A DNA stretch of 16,319 nt from contig JAQBWI010000013.1 in the NCBI GenBank assembly GCA_027625355.1, forward strand, positions 1-16,319. Reading direction: 5' to 3'. This document shows positions 12,820 through 16,319 of this stretch, in pieces; positions within the stretch are counted from its first letter, which is position 1; every line of letters starts with the position of its first letter. The stretch comes from Pseudomonadota bacterium. Its GTDB lineage: Bacteria; Pseudomonadota; Alphaproteobacteria; HIMB59; GCA-002718135. A program made the position numbers and the translations under genes. The notes beneath the pieces are model-generated. The model saw only the letters and a program-made list of their open reading frames with translations, was not told where the DNA came from and did no database searches.

Positions 12820-15800
12820 TTTCAGACACCGTACTTTCTATATTTTTTGTTGATTTAACATTGTTTATAAAATCTAAGTTTAATCCCAGAGATCTTAACT
12901 CCTTAACCATAACATTAAATGATTCAGGCGTTCCTGACTCAAAGTTATTATCACCCTTAACAATTGATTCATAAACCTTAGTTCTTCCAGCTACATCATC
13001 AGATTTTATTGTTAAAATTTCTTGAAGTGTATAGGCAGCTCCATAAGCTTCAAGGGCCCAAACTTCCATTTCTCCAAATCTTTGTCCACCAAACTGAGCC
13101 TTACCACCCAAAGGTTGTTGAGTAACAAGACTATAAGGCCCAATTGATCTAGCATGTATTTTTTCATCAACGAGATGATGGAGCTTTAACATATATACAT
13201 AGCCAACTGTGACAGGTCTTTCAAATTTTTCTCCAGTAATACCATCATATAAAACTTCTTGTCCACTTTCAGATACACCCGATTTCTTTAGTAAATCAGT
13301 TATGTCTTTTTCCTTAGCTCCATCAAAGACTGGAGTTGCAAAAGGAATTCCTTCTTTTAAATTCTCTGCGAGTTCTAACATTTGATCATCATTCATTCTT
13401 AATATTTCTTCTTGATGATCTTTGTAATCATATATCTCTAAAAGTTTATCTTGTAATTTTTTAGTTTGACCATCAACTTTCAATTGTGAAATCATTTGGT
13501 TTACTTGATTTCCTAATGAGGCAGATGCCCAACCTAAATGTGTTTCTAAAATTTGACCAATATTCATTCGGCTTGGGACACCTAAAGGATTTAAAACTAT
13601 ATCAACAGGTCTTCCATCCTGAAGATAGGGCATATCTTCCACTGGACAAATTTTAGAGATAACCCCTTTATTTCCATGTCTTCCTGCCATTTTATCACCT
13701 GGTTGAAGTTTCCTTTTAACAGCAATAAAAACCTTAATTAATTTAAGAACTCCAGGTAATAACTCATCCCCACTTTGAATTTTATCAATCTTATTTTCAA
13801 ACTTTTCGTTTATATTTCCAAGTTGATTCTCATAATTCTTAATTAATGATTCTATTTGAGAAGAAGTTTTATCTTCATCTATATTTATCTTTATTAAATC
13901 ATCTACACTCAAGTTTTCTAATTGATCAAAACTTAATTTTGAATTAATTTCTATTTCATTTAAGCCTGAAATAAATTTTTTACCAATTAGTAATTCTTTC
14001 AAATGATTGCCAAAACTTTTCTGAAGAATATTTAATTCATCTTCTCTGTCTCTAGAAATAACTTCTATTTGAGAATTTTCTATACTTATAGCTCTCTCAT
14101 CTTTTTCAATACCTCTTCTAGAGAAAACTCGTATCTCTACTACAGTTCCTTTAACTCCAGGAGGAACCCTTAAACTTGTATCCTTAACATCTGCAGCTTT
14201 TTCACCAAAAATTGCTCTTAACAATTTTTCTTCAGGAGTCATTGGGGACTCACCTTTTGGTGTTACTTTTCCAACTAAAATATCTCCAGATGAAACTTCG
14301 GCACCTACATAAACAATACCTGTTTCGTCAAGATTTACTAACATTTCCTCACTAGCGTTTGGAATATCTCTTGTAACATCTTCAGGGCCAAGTTTGGTAT
14401 CACGAGCCATAACTTCAAATTCCTCAACATGAATTGAGGTAAAAACATCATCTTGAACAACTTTTTCAGATATTAAAATTGAATCTTCAAAATTATAACC
14501 ATTCCATGGCATGAAAGCGACTAAGACATTTCTTCCAAGTGCAAGTTCACCTAACTCTGTTGCAGGTCCATCTGCTATTACTTGATTCCTTTTTACTAAG
14601 TCGCCTACATTAACAAGTGGTCGTTGATTAATACATGTGTTTTGGTTTGATCTTTGAAATTTTTGTAAATTATAAATATCTATTTTATTTAGAGATTTAT
14701 CATTTTTATCAGTTACTCTAATTACTATTCTATTTGCATCTAGCTGATCAACAATACCCTCTCTTCTTGCAACTAAAGTTGAGCCACTATCTTTAGCAAC
14801 AGTATATTCCATTCCTGTACCAACTAGAGGTGCTTTAGGCTTAATAAGAGGGACTGCTTGCCTCATCATATTTGAGCCCATAAGCGCTCTGTTTGCATCG
14901 TCATTTTCTAAAAATGGGATCAATGATGAGGCAACTGAAACAAGTTGTTGAGGTGATACATCCATAAGGTCAATAGCATCAATTTCTGCATTAATAAATT
15001 CACCGTTTTTTCTTGAACTGACAACTTCGTTGATAAATTTACCATCCTTATTAACTTCAGAATTTGCTTGAGCTATAACAAAGTCCTCTTCATTAATAGC
15101 GCTAAGATAAACAACATTATTTGATACTTTTCCATTATTAACAATTCTATATGGGGTTTCTATAAATCCAAATTGATTTATTCTTGAGTAAGAAGCTAAG
15201 CTGTTAATTAATCCAATATTAGCTCCCTCAGGCGTTTCGATTGGACATATTCGTCCATAATGAGTTTGATGGACATCTCTGACCTCAAAACCAGCTCTTT
15301 CTCTATTCAATCCTCCTGGGCCTAAAGCTGAAACTCTTCTTTTATGTGTAATTTCACTTAAAGGATTTGTTTGGTCCATGAACTGACTCAATTGACTTGT
15401 TCCAAAGAATTCTTTTATTGAGGCAGCAACTGGTTTTGCATTTACTATATCCTGTGGCATAATATTATCAACTTCTAGAGAGCTTAATCTTTCTTTAATT
15501 GCCCTATCCATTTTCAACAAACCAACACGGTATTGATTTTCAAGAAGTTCACCAACAGACCTTACACGTCTGTTAGCTAAATGATCGATGTCATCAATCT
15601 CTCCTTTGCCGTCTATTAAGTTGTGCATATGATTAACTACATCAATTATATCTGACTTATCTAATATTTTTTGATTAATATCTGTTTGCTTTTTAAATTT
15701 TGAATTTATCTTTAATCTACCTACGGAAGAAAGATCGTATCTATCAGAGTTAAAAAATAAATTATTAAATAACATTTCAGCAGTTTCAATTGTAGGTGGT

Positions 15801-16319
15801 TCACCTGGACGTAATATCTTAAATAATTCAAATAAGGCTTCTTCTCTTGATCTTGCTTTATCAAGCTGAAGAGTATTTCTAATATAAGAGCCTATTTCAA
15901 TGTTATCAACTTTCAATATGTCTATTTTATTTATCTTACTCGAATTTAAAAATTTTACGAAATCTTCATCAATCTCAAAACCAGCCTCATAAAAAATCTT
16001 ACCAGTTTTCTCATCGATAATATCAGATGCAACGTATAGTCCAATTAAGGAATTTTCGTCTAATGTTAAATTAGAAATATTTTTTTTCTTTATGTCATTT
16101 ATAATTTTTTGATTTACTTTTGTTCCTTTTGTTATGAGAATTTTTCCATTTTTAGAATCCATAATGTCAAATCCCAAAATCTTAGACTTATAAAAAGCAA
16201 GATCTTCCTTGAATTGCCATCCATAATCATTTTTTTTATAAGAAATATTATCATAAAAAGTTGATAGAATTTCCTCTCCTCGCATTCCTAATATTCTTTT
16301 TTTATCAGGATCAATTTTG
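12812..16319 (-). CDS. rpoB: DNA-directed RNA polymerase subunit beta, 5' end missing
   Basis: Beta forms the other half of the polymerase cleft and holds the rifampicin pocket. About 1168 codons are visible. The frame stays open to the window edge (KIDPDKKRILG before the Met at 16283-16285), so that Met is internal and roughly the first 200 residues lie outside. Landmarks in order: RPGEPPTIETAEMLF and DRYDLSSVGR; DDIDHLANRRVRSVGE; the rifampicin region SQLSQFMDQTNPLSE...THKRRVSALGPGG (about 15329-15403), wild type at the main resistance positions; PWNGYNFEDSILISE; GDKMAGRHGNKGVISK (about 13668-13720) with the active-site lysines; and the C-terminal GGKAQFGGQRFGEMEVWALE. It ends in TAG, overlapping the rpoC start. 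Two usually conserved prolines near the rifampicin region are replaced (Gln at 15266-15268, Ala at 15221-15223). Confidence 0.99.
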   Translation of the reverse strand, partial: KIDPDKKRILGMRGEEILSTFYDNISYKKNDYGWQFKEDLAFYKSKILGFDIMDSKNGKILITKGTKVNQKIINDIKKKNISNLTLDENSLIGLYVASDIIDEKTGKIFYEAGFEIDEDFVKFLNSSKINKIDILKVDNIEIGSYIRNTLQLDKARSREEALFELFKILRPGEPPTIETAEMLFNNLFFNSDRYDLSSVGRLKINSKFKKQTDINQKILDKSDIIDVVNHMHNLIDGKGEIDDIDHLANRRVRSVGELLENQYRVGLLKMDRAIKERLSSLEVDNIMPQDIVNAKPVAASIKEFFGTSQLSQFMDQTNPLSEITHKRRVSALGPGGLNRERAGFEVRDVHQTHYGRICPIETPEGANIGLINSLASYSRINQFGFIETPYRIVNNGKVSNNVVYLSAINEEDFVIAQANSEVNKDGKFINEVVSSRKNGEFINAEIDAIDLMDVSPQQLVSVASSLIPFLENDDANRALMGSNMMRQAVPLIKPKAPLVGTGMEYTVAKDSGSTLVARREGIVDQLDANRIVIRVTDKNDKSLNKIDIYNLQKFQRSNQNTCINQRPLVNVGDLVKRNQVIADGPATELGELALGRNVLVAFMPWNGYNFEDSILISEKVVQDDVFTSIHVEEFEVMARDTKLGPEDVTRDIPNASEEMLVNLDETGIVYVGAEVSSGDILVGKVTPKGESPMTPEEKLLRAIFGEKAADVKDTSLRVPPGVKGTVVEIRVFSRRGIEKDERAISIENSQIEVISRDREDELNILQKSFGNHLKELLIGKKFISGLNEIEINSKLSFDQLENLSVDDLIKINIDEDKTSSQIESLIKNYENQLGNINEKFENKIDKIQSGDELLPGVLKLIKVFIAVKRKLQPGDKMAGRHGNKGVISKICPVEDMPYLQDGRPVDIVLNPLGVPSRMNIGQILETHLGWASASLGNQVNQMISQLKVDGQTKKLQDKLLEIYDYKDHQEEILRMNDDQMLELAENLKEGIPFATPVFDGAKEKDITDLLKKSGVSESGQEVLYDGITGEKFERPVTVGYVYMLKLHHLVDEKIHARSIGPYSLVTQQPLGGKAQFGGQRFGEMEVWALEAYGAAYTLQEILTIKSDDVAGRTKVYESIVKGDNNFESGTPESFNVMVKELRSLGLNLDFINNVKSTKNIESTVSENE

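Noticed and set aside
15329..15403. Possible rifampicin-resistance change (Thr in FMDQTNPLSE where E. coli has Asn)
   Set aside because: FMDQTNPLSE is, as I recall, the normal alphaproteobacterial form. The main resistance positions (Asp of MDQ, His of THKRR, Ser of SALG) are wild type.
16283..16285. Met codon as the start of a short 1157-residue RpoB
   Set aside because: The frame continues open upstream to the window edge, and the sequence after this Met matches the interior of beta (EEIL..FY). Canonical beta is about 200 residues longer. The gene is cut by the window, not truncated.
1..16319. Alternative genetic code with TGA as tryptophan, suggested by the high AT content
   Set aside because: rplD and rpsS end in TGA exactly where the families end, and tryptophans such as the last residue of S7 use TGG.
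1..16319. Mobile element, CRISPR array, tRNA, toxin-antitoxin or novel system
   Set aside because: All but about 120 bp of the window is accounted for by conserved core genes. No direct repeats, integrase-like genes or tRNA-like cloverleaf were seen.

Overview
The window is an AT-rich (by eye about 30% GC), very tightly packed stretch of core information-processing genes from a bacterium. Every gene is on the minus strand, so transcription runs from high to low coordinates. In transcription order the genes are rpoB (5' end outside the window), rpoC, rpsL, rpsG, fusA, rpsJ, rplC, rplD, rplW, rplB, rpsS, rplV, rpsC, rplP, rpmC, rpsQ, rplN, rplX and the first 27 codons of rplE. This is the RNA polymerase beta/beta' block, followed directly by the str cluster, the S10 cluster and the start of the spc cluster.

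The proteins look alphaproteobacterial. Examples are the S12 N-terminus MPTINQLVRK, the S17 start MPKRIL with YHAHDENN, the RpoB segment FMDQTNPLSEITHKRR and the RpoC segment HSGARGSAAQ. Low GC, Lys/Asn/Ile-rich proteins and almost no intergenic DNA point to a genome-streamlined lineage, such as a SAR11/Pelagibacterales-like or HIMB59-like marine alphaproteobacterium. That placement is inference; the exact clade cannot be fixed by reading. Genes end with TAA, TGA and TAG, and tryptophan is encoded by TGG, so the standard bacterial code applies.

Layout: 12812-16319 rpoB (partial); 8695-12819 rpoC; 8587-8694 the only intergenic stretch above 5 bp, holding a promoter-like element and two small adjacent dyads; 8215-8586 rpsL; 7739-8209 rpsG; 5657-7735 fusA; 85-5657 eleven S10-cluster ribosomal protein genes plus rplN and rplX; 1-83 start of rplE. 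Of the 18 gene junctions, seven are TAATG one-base overlaps, two are ATGA four-base overlaps, two are eight-base overlaps, six are gaps of 1-5 bp, and one is the 108-bp gap. The genes are therefore probably co-transcribed and translationally coupled, supplying the core RNA polymerase subunits, 30S and 50S proteins and EF-G.

The main departure from the usual arrangement is that tuf (EF-Tu) is missing between fusA and rpsJ; the two genes overlap by one base instead. As a result there is no room for an S10 leader, and with 5 bp between rpsL and rpsG there is no room for an E. coli-type S7 repressor site either. Smaller points are the 108-bp rpoC-rpsL spacer and unusual substitutions in RpoB and in the RpoC bridge helix. 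I see no mobile elements, CRISPR arrays, tRNA or rRNA genes, and no sign of a new biological system; this is an ordinary core region in a compact genome.
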